The notes under the pieces were generated by a model. The model was not told the DNA's origin. It worked only from the letters and a program-made list of their open reading frames with translations, and did no database searches. Position numbers and translations under genes: made by a program. From assembly GCA_002492465.1 (NCBI GenBank), contig DKYT01000058.1, forward strand, positions 1-30,883: DNA of 30,883 bases, read 5' to 3'. Positions 22,284 through 30,832 of the stretch are shown here, one piece after another; the first letter of the stretch is position 1, and each line of letters starts with the position of its first letter. Source of the DNA: Lachnospiraceae bacterium UBA7093. Lineage in GTDB: Bacteria > Bacillota > Clostridia > Lachnospirales > Lachnospiraceae.

Positions 22284-23525
22284 ATGCCAAAAATAACCCC
22301 CTTTCAGTGCATCAGACCGCTGCCCGAGCTTGCCGCCCGGATTGCGGCGCTGCCCTACGACGTATACAGCCGCCAGGAGGCTCTTGCCGAAATACAGAGG
22401 GAACCTCTTTCCTTTTTAAAAATTGACCGTGCCGAAACCCAGTTTCCGGACGACGTTGATACCTATGATCCAAAAGTATATGAAAAGGCAAGGGAGCTTT
22501 TGGATTCCATGATCCGGGAGGGCAGCTTCGTCACGGAAGATACACCCTGCTATTATCTGTATGAGCTGACTATGAATAACCGCTCTCAGACAGGCATTGT
22601 CGCCTGCTCTTCTGTGGACGATTACCAAAACCAGCTGATCAAAAAGCATGAAAATACCCGGGAGGACAAAGAGCTTGACCGCATCCGCCATGTGGACATA
22701 ACCGACGCCCATACCGGTCCCATTTTTCTGGTATACCGTTCCGTAAAAGCAATCAACGAGATCATTTCCTCCGCCAAAGAGCAGCCTGCATTGTATGATT
22801 TTACATCGCCGGACGGCATTCTTCACAGGGTATGGCGCCTGGGAGAGCCTTCCCTGATCAGCCGCCTGGAAACATTATTTGCTCAGATTCCCTGCACTTA
22901 CATAGCCGACGGGCATCACCGCTGCGCCTCTGCCGTCAAGGTAGGGCTTCAGCGCCGCAAGGCTCATCCCGGCTACACCGGGGAGGAGGAATTCAATCGT
23001 TTTCTCTCCGTGCTGTTTCCCGACGACCAGCTTTATATTATGCCCTACAACCGGGTGGTTCAGGATCTCAACGGTCTTACGCCGGAGGCATTTCTGGAGG
23101 CTGTGGAAAAAGCCGGATTCACCGTAACATATAAAGGAAAGGATGCCGTTTCTCCGGATCAAAAGGGATGCTTTGGCATGTACCTTTCCCATGGCTGGTA
23201 TCTGTTAACGGCACAGGAACGTCTCCTGTCCTCCGATCCTGTAAAAGGACTGGACGTTTCCCTTTTACAGGATTACCTGCTAAACCCCATTTTGAATATC
23301 CAGGATCCCAGAACCGATAAGCGAATCGATTTTGTAGGAGGAATACGGGGATTGGAAGAGCTGGAACGCCGGGTTTCCACCGATATGACCGTTGCCTTTT
23401 CCATGTATGCCACCTCCATCCCGGAACTGCTCTCCGTGGCGGACGCAGGACTTCTTATGCCGCCTAAATCCACCTGGTTCGAGCCGAAGCTTCGCAGCGG
23501 GCTTTTTATTCACAAACTCTCATAA
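22284..23525 (+). CDS. DUF1015 family protein
   Basis: This 413-aa protein is of full family length. Conserved DUF1015 features are a start like MPKITPFQCIRP, the PYDV motif near residue 25, IKKHENTREDKELDR near 119-133, and ADGHHR at 208-213, which may form part of a catalytic or binding site. In other Clostridia the gene often sits beside serine biosynthesis genes, so a role in amino-acid metabolism is possible; no such neighbour is seen here. ATG 22284 follows GGAG 7 nt upstream. It converges on proB with a strong hairpin between. The biochemical function is not known to me. Confidence 0.85.
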   Translation: MPKITPFQCIRPLPELAARIAALPYDVYSRQEALAEIQREPLSFLKIDRAETQFPDDVDTYDPKVYEKARELLDSMIREGSFVTEDTPCYYLYELTMNNRSQTGIVACSSVDDYQNQLIKKHENTREDKELDRIRHVDITDAHTGPIFLVYRSVKAINEIISSAKEQPALYDFTSPDGILHRVWRLGEPSLISRLETLFAQIPCTYIADGHHRCASAVKVGLQRRKAHPGYTGEEEFNRFLSVLFPDDQLYIMPYNRVVQDLNGLTPEAFLEAVEKAGFTVTYKGKDAVSPDQKGCFGMYLSHGWYLLTAQERLLSSDPVKGLDVSLLQDYLLNPILNIQDPRTDKRIDFVGGIRGLEELERRVSTDMTVAFSMYATSIPELLSVADAGLLMPPKSTWFEPKLRSGLFIHKLS

Positions 23526-23531
23526 ACGCAG

Positions 23532-23559
23532 ACACCGGCAGGCAAAAGCCTGCCGATGT
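23532..23559. terminator. Hairpin between convergent DUF1015 and proB genes
   Basis: CGGCAGGC (23536-23543) and GCCTGCCG (23548-23555) form a perfect 8-bp GC-rich stem with an AAAA loop. It extends by ACA/TGT beyond one mismatch. It lies exactly between the two stop codons and probably acts as a bidirectional terminator, although neither strand has a long T-tract. Confidence 0.6.
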
Positions 23560-24360
23560 TTACCCTTTAAACAGCGTTCCCACATTTTTTCCTTCCAAAA
23601 TTCTGCTGATGTTCACCACATCGTCTCCGTTGGCAATCACCATATCCACGCCGATTCCGTTGGCAATCTGCGCCGCCGCGATCTTTGTCGCCATGCCGCC
23701 TGTTCCAAATACGGTGTCGGCTCCCTTCGCCATGGCGTAAAGTTTATCGTCTATTTTTTCCACCTGGCTTATAAATTCGGCTTTCTCATTGGTTCTGGGA
23801 TCGTCTGTGTAAAGTCCGTCTATATCGGATAACAGGATCAGCAGATCCGCCTGCACCAGCTCCGCCACGGTTGCGGAAAGGGTATCATTGTCCCCAAAAT
23901 TCTCGTCCAGAATCTGATCCGTAGATACCGTATCGTTCTCATTGACGATGGGAATAACCCCCATTCCAAGAAGTTCCAGAAAGGTATTCTCCGCATTGCG
24001 CCTGCTAATCTCATTGGTCATAGTTCTTTTGGTAATCAGAATCTGGGCAATTGTCTGGTTGTACTCGGCAAAAAGCTTCTGGTAGATCATCATAAGCCTT
24101 GCCTGTCCCACCGCAGCGCATGCCTGCTTTTGAGAAAGACGGCTGGGCTTTTCCTTGATTCCCAACGCCTTTCTACCTGCGCCGATGGCGCCTGAAGACA
24201 CCACTACAATTTCTTTATTTTGATTTTTCAGATCCGTCAAAACCCTTGCCAGCTTTTCCATCTTGGTCAAATTCAAATGTCCCGTATCCACATGGGTGAT
24301 AGTGGAGGTTCCGATCTTAACCACAATACGTTTTTTATCTTTCAAAAAATCCCTGTTCAT
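23560..24360 (-). CDS. proB: Glutamate 5-kinase, short form without PUA domain
   Basis: This enzyme phosphorylates L-glutamate to glutamyl 5-phosphate, the first step of proline synthesis. The 266-aa product has the amino-acid kinase fold with KRIVVKIGTSTIT, SSGAIGAGR, VNENDTVS and the late FGTGGMATKI nucleotide segment. It ends with that domain, so the C-terminal PUA domain of E. coli ProB is missing, as in many Firmicutes. ATG 24360 is preferred over a TTG three codons upstream. proA is not adjacent. It lies 54 bp after the RACo-like gene and may be cotranscribed with it. Confidence 0.95.
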   Translation of the reverse strand: MNRDFLKDKKRIVVKIGTSTITHVDTGHLNLTKMEKLARVLTDLKNQNKEIVVVSSGAIGAGRKALGIKEKPSRLSQKQACAAVGQARLMMIYQKLFAEYNQTIAQILITKRTMTNEISRRNAENTFLELLGMGVIPIVNENDTVSTDQILDENFGDNDTLSATVAELVQADLLILLSDIDGLYTDDPRTNEKAEFISQVEKIDDKLYAMAKGADTVFGTGGMATKIAAAQIANGIGVDMVIANGDDVVNISRILEGKNVGTLFKG

Positions 24361-24414
24361 CTTCCGCAAAGTTCCTTCCTTACATTCTCATTCTTTTCAT
24401 CATACCATGGCTGG

Positions 24415-25845
24415 TCATTTTTGCAATGGAAAATTCATATGTCCAAGAAACTGTTCCTCAAATTCCTTCTCTCCGGCAAGCTCTATATGGGCAAACTCCC
24501 CGCTTTCCTTCTCCAACTCCTGCAATGCTCTGTCAGAGAGCAGCACCATTGACGCACCTGTTCCCGCCAGATTTCCCGCCTGCCAAAGTTTCTCCTGCGC
24601 ATCCGGAAAAAGCCCAATGGCAATGCTGCTTTCTATGTCCAGGTAACAGCCGAAAGCCCCCGCCAGGTAAATCCGCCCCAGCTCCTCAAGCCTCATATCC
24701 GCCTTTTTCAAAAGAAGTTCTATCCCGGCGCCTATAGCGCCCACTGCAAGCTGCAAATGCCGCACATCCTCCTGCCTGAGATATACGGGGCTGGTTTTGT
24801 CCGTCAACAGAAATTTTCTTTCCTTCCCCTCCGTTTCGATTCTCCTGCACAGTTTTTCCGGCGTCCCCGCTTCTCTTGCCTCCTTTTCGCTCCGCATATA
24901 TCCGGTGGAATCTAAAACGCCCCATTGATAAAGAACCGCCAGCGCATCTACCAACCCGGAGCCGCAGATTCCCGTCGGCTTTTCTTTGCCGATCACCCTG
25001 CACCCAATGTCCGTCATGGGAAACCTTCCGGTCAGGGAAACCATATCAATAGCGCCCTTTGCCGCCCGCATTCCGCAGCTCACGGCTCCCCCTTCCAGCG
25101 CCGGTCCTGCTGCAACGGAACAGGCATACTTTTCTTTTCCCTTCTGCAAAAGAATCTCCCCGTTGGTTCCGATATCCACTGTCAGGACAGGAGCCTTTTC
25201 CTGCATATAGTTTACATAACAATACACAGCAAGAGCGTCGGCTCCCACGTAGCCGCCGATGGGAGGCGGCACAATGATCTCCGCATCCTGCAAAAGCCGA
25301 AATCCCAGCCTTTCTCCTTTCAATCGGATTCCTTCTCTGTAATCAGGCACAAAAGGAGCCTTTGATAATCCCCGGGGCATGATCCCCAGCAAAATTTCGC
25401 ACATGGCTGTATTTCCCACTGCCACCGCCTTTTTCACTTTTCCTCCGCCGCCTTCTTTTCCGTTATCCTCTGGAAGGGATCTGTGAAGCATCCTGCGGAC
25501 AAGCTCTTCCAGCTTTTCTACCAGGAGCCGCTGCATTTGCCGCAGCTTTTCCTCACTTTCATTTGCCCCCTGTATTCTACTGATTACATCCGCTCCAAAC
25601 GCCGCCTGAGGATTCGCCGCCGTTTCCGCATCCAGAAGCCTGCCCTCCGCCAGATCCCACAGCATACCTGCAAGGGTCGTGGTTCCCACATCAAATGCAA
25701 CTCCCAGCCCTTCCCCCGGTTCTATCTGAAAGCCTTCCGGAAACTGCACCCGCAGCTGCTTATTTGTATTTAATTTCTGAAAAATGCCGCACCCTGCGCA
25801 GCTTTCCCGTCTGCACCCCGGGCACCTTTTCCCTGTATTTTCCAT
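24415..25845 (-). CDS. RACo-like ASKHA ATPase (DUF4445) with a four-Cys N-terminus
   Basis: RACo proteins use ATP to reactivate corrinoid methyl-transfer proteins. The 476-aa product has phosphate-binding motifs VAFDVGTTT (49-57) and TVDIGTNGE (222-230), the DUF4445 segment QEDVRHLQLAVGAIGAG, and LAGAFG (394-399). Instead of the usual N-terminal 2Fe-2S ferredoxin domain there are only about 45 residues with C8-x2-C11-x4-C16-x2-C19, which could bind Zn or Fe-S. No corrinoid protein or methyltransferase is nearby, so the substrate is unknown. ATG 25845 follows GGGGAGG by 6 nt. proB lies downstream on the same strand. Confidence 0.85.
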   Translation of the reverse strand: MENTGKRCPGCRRESCAGCGIFQKLNTNKQLRVQFPEGFQIEPGEGLGVAFDVGTTTLAGMLWDLAEGRLLDAETAANPQAAFGADVISRIQGANESEEKLRQMQRLLVEKLEELVRRMLHRSLPEDNGKEGGGGKVKKAVAVGNTAMCEILLGIMPRGLSKAPFVPDYREGIRLKGERLGFRLLQDAEIIVPPPIGGYVGADALAVYCYVNYMQEKAPVLTVDIGTNGEILLQKGKEKYACSVAAGPALEGGAVSCGMRAAKGAIDMVSLTGRFPMTDIGCRVIGKEKPTGICGSGLVDALAVLYQWGVLDSTGYMRSEKEAREAGTPEKLCRRIETEGKERKFLLTDKTSPVYLRQEDVRHLQLAVGAIGAGIELLLKKADMRLEELGRIYLAGAFGCYLDIESSIAIGLFPDAQEKLWQAGNLAGTGASMVLLSDRALQELEKESGEFAHIELAGEKEFEEQFLGHMNFPLQK

Positions 25846-25934
25846 TGCAGACCTCCCCTGTCACACCCTTATCATCCCAACGTTAATGAAAAAATACCCC
25901 AATTATTGCACACCAATTTACAATGACCTGCATA

Positions 25935-27188
25935 TCAAAATTCTAAACTGCCTGGATTCAGAAGGAAATATTTCATCCCCATAATAACAAAGCCATCTTC
26001 ATTTCTCCACGGTTTTGTAGTTCCGTTTACAATTACTATTTTTTTAAAGGAATCCGGAATACTGCGCAATGAATAGAATTCCTGGCTCTGCTTCTCTTTT
26101 GATGCCATATCATAAGCGACCTGGATATAATACCTTTGATTTCCCTGATTGACTACAAAGTCAACTTCAAGCTGCTTTCGGACACGTTTTCCCGCTTTAT
26201 CTTTACCGTACACATCTATAATACCCGTATCCACGTTATATCCGCGAATCATCAATTCATTGTAAACAATATTTTCAATAATATGGGTAACTTCCTGCTG
26301 CCGGAAATTCAGCCTTGCATTTCTGAGGCCTATATCCGTAAAATAATATTTCAGATTCGCGCCAATATATTTCCTGCCTTTAATATCATAACGATTGGAT
26401 TTTGAAATCAAAAATGCCTCCTCAAGATCATCAATATGTCTGGATATCGTTTTATTGGTATATCCCGTCCTGCGTTCACTTGAAAAAGTATTTGCAATCT
26501 TTGTCGGATTCATTGGAGCTCCAATGGCAGAAGCAAGAATATCAACCAATACACTTAATTCATCTGTACTTTGGATGTTATTTCTTTCAATTACATCTTT
26601 CAGGTAAACATTTGCAAACATATTTTTTAAATATTCCGCTTTTTGGCGCTCTGTCTGAAAACCTGCAATTTGCGGAAGCCCTCCATAAATCATATAATCA
26701 TTCCAGGCATCCTCATACTCTCCTTCATAAACAGAAAAATACTCTGCAAAAGAAAGTGGATACACCCTGATTTCATCTCCCCTCCCCCGAAATTCCGTCA
26801 CAATATCACTGGACAAAAATCTGGAATTACTTCCGGTTACATACACATCAATTTGGTTCATGCGAAGTAAACTGTTCAGCACTTCCTCAAACCGGGGCAT
26901 AAATTGTACCTCATCCAGAAGCAGATAATAGCGTTCATCATCCTTTACGGAATCTTTGATATACTGATAACATGTCCGGGGATTTCTTAATTCTTCATTT
27001 TCAATACCATCCAAAGCGATTTCAATGATGTGGTCTTCCTTTATACCATTTTCCATTAAATACTTTTTAAATATATAAAAAAGCAAAAAAGATTTCCCAG
27101 ATCTTCGTATGCCTGTAACAACCTTTATCATCCCATTATCTTTTTTCAGGATTAGCTGCTGAAGATAAATATCTCTTTTAATTTCCAT
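25935..27188 (-). CDS. AAA ATPase with DUF4143 domain
   Basis: This 417-aa protein has an AAA_14-type N-terminal domain with P-loop GIRRSGKS (26-33), Walker B YYLLLDEVQ (about 87-95) and sensor strand VYVTGSNSRFL. The C-terminal DUF4143 part has a winged-helix-like region and a nuclease-like core, EVDFVVNQGNQRYYIQVAY. Such proteins are common, mobile and mostly of unknown function; some act as addiction or defence ATPases. ATG 27188 follows AGGAG 7 nt upstream. It has its own promoter and no partner gene. Its A/T-richer sequence than its neighbours suggests acquisition. Confidence 0.88.
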   Translation of the reverse strand: MEIKRDIYLQQLILKKDNGMIKVVTGIRRSGKSFLLFYIFKKYLMENGIKEDHIIEIALDGIENEELRNPRTCYQYIKDSVKDDERYYLLLDEVQFMPRFEEVLNSLLRMNQIDVYVTGSNSRFLSSDIVTEFRGRGDEIRVYPLSFAEYFSVYEGEYEDAWNDYMIYGGLPQIAGFQTERQKAEYLKNMFANVYLKDVIERNNIQSTDELSVLVDILASAIGAPMNPTKIANTFSSERRTGYTNKTISRHIDDLEEAFLISKSNRYDIKGRKYIGANLKYYFTDIGLRNARLNFRQQEVTHIIENIVYNELMIRGYNVDTGIIDVYGKDKAGKRVRKQLEVDFVVNQGNQRYYIQVAYDMASKEKQSQEFYSLRSIPDSFKKIVIVNGTTKPWRNEDGFVIMGMKYFLLNPGSLEF

Positions 27189-27234
27189 ACGACCACTCCT
27201 TGTTTTTGTGTAATGCAAATTTTTTAGTAATCAA

Positions 27235-27263
27235 ATTATACTATAGAAGCAGAACACCTTCAA
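27235..27263 (-). promoter_or_regulatory. Promoter of the AAA/DUF4143 gene
   Basis: On the minus strand TTGAAG (27258-27263) and perfect TATAAT (27235-27240) are separated by 17 bp. It is back to back with the rightward methyltransferase promoter. Confidence 0.65.
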
Positions 27264-27270
27264 CTGCTTA

Positions 27271-27299
27271 TTTCCATCCTTCCGGATGCATGATATAAT
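27271..27299 (+). promoter_or_regulatory. Extended -10 promoter of the methyltransferase gene
   Basis: TGATATAAT (27291-27299) is a perfect extended -10 element. TTTCCA (27271-27276) lies 17 bp before the TATAAT as a weak -35. This agrees with a start at 27355 rather than the upstream in-frame ATG at 27286, which would overlap the promoter. Confidence 0.6.
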
Positions 27300-27354
27300 G
27301 AAGCAGGTCAAAAACCATAAGCCTAATTTACCGAAAAGCGAAAGGATTTATCAT

Positions 27355-28227
27355 ATGTGGATAGCAGATCAATGGAAAGAGTATGAAGTAATAGACACCT
27401 CCCAGGGAGAAAAGCTGGAGCGCTGGGGAAAATATATTCTTCTGCGCCCTGACCCTCAGGTTATATGGAACACCCAAAAACAGGCGAAAGAATGGAACCG
27501 CTTAAACGGTCATTATCACCGCAGCGCCAAAGGAGGCGGAGAATGGGAATTTTTTGACCTTCCCAACGAGTGGCGCATTCATTACCGGGAACTGACCTTT
27601 CATTTAAAGCCCTTCAGCTTTAAGCATACCGGTCTTTTCCCTGAACAGGCAGTGAACTGGGACTGGTTCACCCATATTATTCAAAGAGCTGGACGTCCCG
27701 TTAAGGTCTTGAACCTCTTTGCCTATACCGGAGGCGCTACCCTCGCCGCCGCCAAAGCAGGCGCCAGCGTTACTCACGTGGACGCCTCCAAGGGTATGGT
27801 CACCTGGGCAAAGGAAAATGCCCTTTCCTCCGGTCTTGGGGAAGCCCCGATCCGCTGGCTGGTGGACGACTGCGTCAAATTCGTGGAACGGGAAATCCGC
27901 CGGGGAAACACCTACGACGGTATCATTATGGATCCCCCTTCTTACGGAAGAGGACCCAAGGGTGAGATCTGGAAAATGGAGGAAAATATTTATCCCTTTA
28001 TAGAACTTACCGCTCAGCTTCTTTCCAGGGACGCCCTGTTCTTTTTAATCAACTCCTACACAACCGGTTTACAGCCCGCTGTACTCACTTATATGTTAAG
28101 CTCCGCGCTTACTCCCCGGTCAGGAGGCAAAGTCGTTTCCTCTGAGATCGGTCTTCCGGTGACCCGGAGTAATCTTGTACTCCCCTGCGGCGCTTCGGGT
28201 CGATGGACAAGCTCAGAAGCGGAATAG
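27355..28227 (+). CDS. Class I SAM-dependent RNA methyltransferase, RlmI/RlmK-like
   Basis: This 290-aa protein probably methylates rRNA. The Rossmann motif VLNLFAYTGGAT (about 118-129) binds SAM, followed by THVDAS (about 140-145). DPPSYGRG (193-200) is the catalytic-type loop found in the RlmI/RlmK (Methyltrans_SAM) group. No PUA domain precedes it, unlike E. coli RlmI. AAAGG lies 9 nt before ATG 27355; an extended frame to 27286 runs over the promoter. Its end overlaps the convergent DUF2752 gene by 15 bp. The exact target base is unknown. Confidence 0.85.
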   Translation: MWIADQWKEYEVIDTSQGEKLERWGKYILLRPDPQVIWNTQKQAKEWNRLNGHYHRSAKGGGEWEFFDLPNEWRIHYRELTFHLKPFSFKHTGLFPEQAVNWDWFTHIIQRAGRPVKVLNLFAYTGGATLAAAKAGASVTHVDASKGMVTWAKENALSSGLGEAPIRWLVDDCVKFVEREIRRGNTYDGIIMDPPSYGRGPKGEIWKMEENIYPFIELTAQLLSRDALFFLINSYTTGLQPAVLTYMLSSALTPRSGGKVVSSEIGLPVTRSNLVLPCGASGRWTSSEAE

Positions 28228-28698
28228 TCTTCGGATCCACTCCCCGTATCCGGGAATCCATTCTGCCGCAATATTTTTCTCCATGTATACATAAGGCGCT
28301 CTGTTGGGGAAATACAGGTACATCCGATACCCGTAAATCGCCAGCATAGCAATCACCAAAACGCTCAGCGCCCCTCCCAAATACCGAATCCTCCCGCCTT
28401 TTATGTAGCGGAAATAGCCGCAGTACAACAGGAAAAAAAGCATCGGTAAAATGGATGGATTGATGCTTACCGCCCGTCCCATTTCTCCCCTTGCAAGAAA
28501 AAGGAACGCTCTGGTAAGCCCACAGCCGGGGCATGGGATTCCCGTCAACACCAGCATGGGGCAAAATGCTCCAAACATCCAATGTATTACCAGGTACAAA
28601 ATTCCAAAAACAACAAGCGCCCAGCAGGAGGCTCTCAGATCTGCAATTATTCTACGAAGGATTTTTCTTATTTTTTTCATATGGAAAGCGTCCGGCAT
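28213..28698 (-). CDS. DUF2752 membrane protein
   Basis: This 161-aa inner-membrane protein has about three hydrophobic helices (CWALVVFGILYLVIHWMF, ILPMLFFLLYCGYF and LSVLVIAMLAIYGYRMYLYF). The family motif CPGCGLTRAF follows the first helix. The function is unknown; the Cys pair could bind metal or form a disulfide. ATG 28698 is chosen because AAGGG lies 8 nt upstream. An ATG at 28680 (MKKIRKILRRI) is the alternative, with no good site. Either start lies inside the end of the potassium regulator gene, so it may be coupled to it. Confidence 0.8.
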   Translation of the reverse strand: MPDAFHMKKIRKILRRIIADLRASCWALVVFGILYLVIHWMFGAFCPMLVLTGIPCPGCGLTRAFLFLARGEMGRAVSINPSILPMLFFLLYCGYFRYIKGGRIRYLGGALSVLVIAMLAIYGYRMYLYFPNRAPYVYMEKNIAAEWIPGYGEWIRRLFRF

Positions 28699-29350
28699 GT
28701 TCAAAGCCCTTAAGCAGTCTCTTAATATCTTCGATTTTTCCGATTACCATTAAATGTTCTTCCGGGTCAAATTCATGATCCGCCATAGGCATCAGCTTCG
28801 TGTTTTCATTCTTCTTGGTTCCCAGAATATTGATTTTATATTTTGCCCGGAAATTGACTTCCTTAATGGTTTTCCCTACCCATTCCTCCTTCACCGGAAT
28901 TTCAAATATGGAATATTCCGAATTTACGCTGATATAGTCATAAACGTGATTGGTGCTGTAGCGTATTGCCGCCTTCGCCGCAATATCCCTGTCCGGGTAG
29001 ATCACTTCGTCGGCTCCGTTGCGAAGAAGAAACTTCGCCTGAATATCTCTGGTCGCCTTGCTTACCACATACTTTGCTCCATTTTCCTTCAGCAGAGAAG
29101 TCACCTCCAGGCTGCTTTGAAAATTCGTTCCGATACACACAAAGCAAATATCGAAATTGTTAACGCCAATGCTTTTTAAGACCTCCTCGTTGGTGCAGTC
29201 GCCGATCTGCCCGTTTGTAACCACAGGCATCATGCTTTCCACTCTTTCCGGCTTTAAGTCCATCACCATAATCTCATTTTTCAATTCCGCCATTCTTCTG
29301 CAGAGATGCTGCCCAAATTCTCCAAGCCCAATAATCAATACCGATTTCAT
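28652..29350 (-). CDS. ktrA: Potassium uptake regulator, KtrA/TrkA (RCK protein)
   Basis: This 232-aa peripheral protein gates the K+ channel subunit. The RCK_N Rossmann domain begins MKSVLIIGLGEFGQHL with GxGxxG at 8-13 and has MDLKPERVESM plus GDCTNEEVLKSIGV. An RCK_C (TrkA_C) domain covers about 140-222. One RCK unit of this length matches KtrA rather than the two-unit E. coli TrkA. In Ktr systems it forms an octameric ring that binds ATP/ADP and often c-di-AMP through RCK_C. The gene lies 14 bp after the channel gene. Confidence 0.92.
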   Translation of the reverse strand: MKSVLIIGLGEFGQHLCRRMAELKNEIMVMDLKPERVESMMPVVTNGQIGDCTNEEVLKSIGVNNFDICFVCIGTNFQSSLEVTSLLKENGAKYVVSKATRDIQAKFLLRNGADEVIYPDRDIAAKAAIRYSTNHVYDYISVNSEYSIFEIPVKEEWVGKTIKEVNFRAKYKINILGTKKNENTKLMPMADHEFDPEEHLMVIGKIEDIKRLLKGFEHAGRFPYEKNKKNPS

Positions 29351-29364
29351 AACCTACTCCATCC

Positions 29365-30720
29365 TTATCCTATCATAATTTTTTCAACCGGAAGCTGAAC
29401 CGGCGCAACCTTTTTACGTTCCGTAAAGGAAAGGGCAAAAGACATACTTCCAATACGCCCGCAATACATCAGCAAAATCACCACAATTCTTGAGACTGTG
29501 GACAATTCTCTGGTAAGCCCCGTACTCATTCCTACCGTTCCAATTGCGGAAAACACTTCAAACATCACGTCCTCCACCGGAAGCTGAGGCTGCAGGAAGC
29601 AAATAAAGATTACAGAAACCACTGCCAGCAGCAGGCTGATGACCACAACGTTGCTTGCCTTTCTGATCACATCGTCGTCCAACCGCCTGCGGAACATCTG
29701 TACGCCCTTGCTGTCCCGCAGATTTGACCACACATAAGCCACCAGCACCAATGCCGTCACGGTCTTGATGCCTCCCGCCGTAGATCCGGGACTTCCGCCA
29801 ATGAACATAAGAAGCATCGTAAGCAGTTTGGAAGCGCCGGTAAGCCCTCCTGTATCAATGGTATTAAACCCTGCCGTCCTTGCCGTCACAGAACTGAACG
29901 CTGCCGCTAAAAGCTTATCCTTCCCGCTCATCTGTGCCAACAGGTTGTTGTTTTCAAACAAAAGATAAAGCGCCGTTCCCGCTACCAGAAGAAATGTCGT
30001 GGTAAACAATGTAATTTTGGTATGCAGCATATATTTTTTCCAATGACAGCCGTTTTTCTTCAGATCGCTCCACACAAAAAAACCAATTCCGCCCAAGACT
30101 ATCAACGCCATCAACACAAAATTGATCAGAACATCTCCGCGAAACTCTACAAAAGATGAATATTCCCCGGAGTAGGTTCCCATCAAATCAAATCCGGCAT
30201 TGCAAAAAGCCGATACGGAATGGAACACACCGTAAAGAATCCCTTTTGTCACTCCAAAAACAGGAATCAACCGAATTGCCAAAAGAACCGCTCCCACTCC
30301 CTCAAACAAAATTGTTCCCTTAAAGGTGACTTTAACCAGTCGGATAATACCGCCCATCTGCATATAGTTCATACTCTCCTGGAGAATTCCCCTGGTTCTT
30401 AGGGAAACTCTTCTTCTGAGAAGAACCGCCAGCAGCACTCCCATGGTCATAAATCCGAGCCCGCCTATCTGGATCATCAAAAGAATCACCGTATGCCCGA
30501 AAGCGGTCCAGTGGGTCGCCGTATCCGTCACCACCAGCCCCGTTACGCAGGTAGAACTTGTAGCGGTAAAAAGCGCCGTAAGAAATCCCGTTTTTTCTCC
30601 CTCCCTGGTTGAGACCGGCAACATCAGAAACACTGTCCCCACCAAAATGACTACCAGATATCCCACCGCTATAATGCGTATATAAGTAATTTTATCCTGT
30701 ATCTTTTTTAAAAATTTCAT
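29365..30720 (-). CDS. ktrB: Potassium channel subunit KtrB/TrkH
   Basis: This 451-aa membrane protein is the K+ (often Na+-dependent) translocating subunit. Four pore loops with the single conserved Gly each are visible: STCVTGL (56-62), CNAGFD (172-177), TARTAGFNT (278-286) and GTVGMSTGL (393-401). The gating-loop segment GGSPGSTAGGIKT follows the third. Length and pore sequences fit KtrB. ATG 30720 follows AGGAG 5 nt upstream; an in-frame extension to 30786 covers a palindrome and is rejected. The regulator gene follows directly, and together they form a potassium uptake operon. Confidence 0.94.
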   Translation of the reverse strand: MKFLKKIQDKITYIRIIAVGYLVVILVGTVFLMLPVSTREGEKTGFLTALFTATSSTCVTGLVVTDTATHWTAFGHTVILLMIQIGGLGFMTMGVLLAVLLRRRVSLRTRGILQESMNYMQMGGIIRLVKVTFKGTILFEGVGAVLLAIRLIPVFGVTKGILYGVFHSVSAFCNAGFDLMGTYSGEYSSFVEFRGDVLINFVLMALIVLGGIGFFVWSDLKKNGCHWKKYMLHTKITLFTTTFLLVAGTALYLLFENNNLLAQMSGKDKLLAAAFSSVTARTAGFNTIDTGGLTGASKLLTMLLMFIGGSPGSTAGGIKTVTALVLVAYVWSNLRDSKGVQMFRRRLDDDVIRKASNVVVISLLLAVVSVIFICFLQPQLPVEDVMFEVFSAIGTVGMSTGLTRELSTVSRIVVILLMYCGRIGSMSFALSFTERKKVAPVQLPVEKIMIG

Positions 30721-30735
30721 GACTTCTCCTAATCG

Positions 30736-30757
30736 GCAGGCATGCCTGCATGCCTGC
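30736..30757. repeat. Palindrome in the ktrB leader
   Basis: GCAGGCAT (30736-30743), GCCTGC and ATGCCTGC (30750-30757) form a perfect 8-bp stem with a 6-nt loop. An alternative overlapping 14-bp palindrome is GCAGGCATGCCTGC. It ends 15 nt before the ktrB start and overlaps the region just upstream of the ribosome binding site, so it may be an operator or an mRNA hairpin. Confidence 0.6.
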
Positions 30758-30802
30758 TTTCCCATTCTATACCAAATCTTTTCCAATATCCAGCCTAATT
30801 TA

Positions 30803-30832
30803 TCTATAGTTTGCAGTTCAGCCCAGCCGCAA
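30803..30832 (-). promoter_or_regulatory. Candidate ktrB promoter
   Basis: On the minus strand TTGCGG (30827-30832) and TATAGA (30803-30808) are separated by 18 bp. Both boxes are imperfect, and another A/T-rich candidate -10 (TATAGA near 30770) lacks a good -35. No other feature was seen from here to the right edge. Confidence 0.35.
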
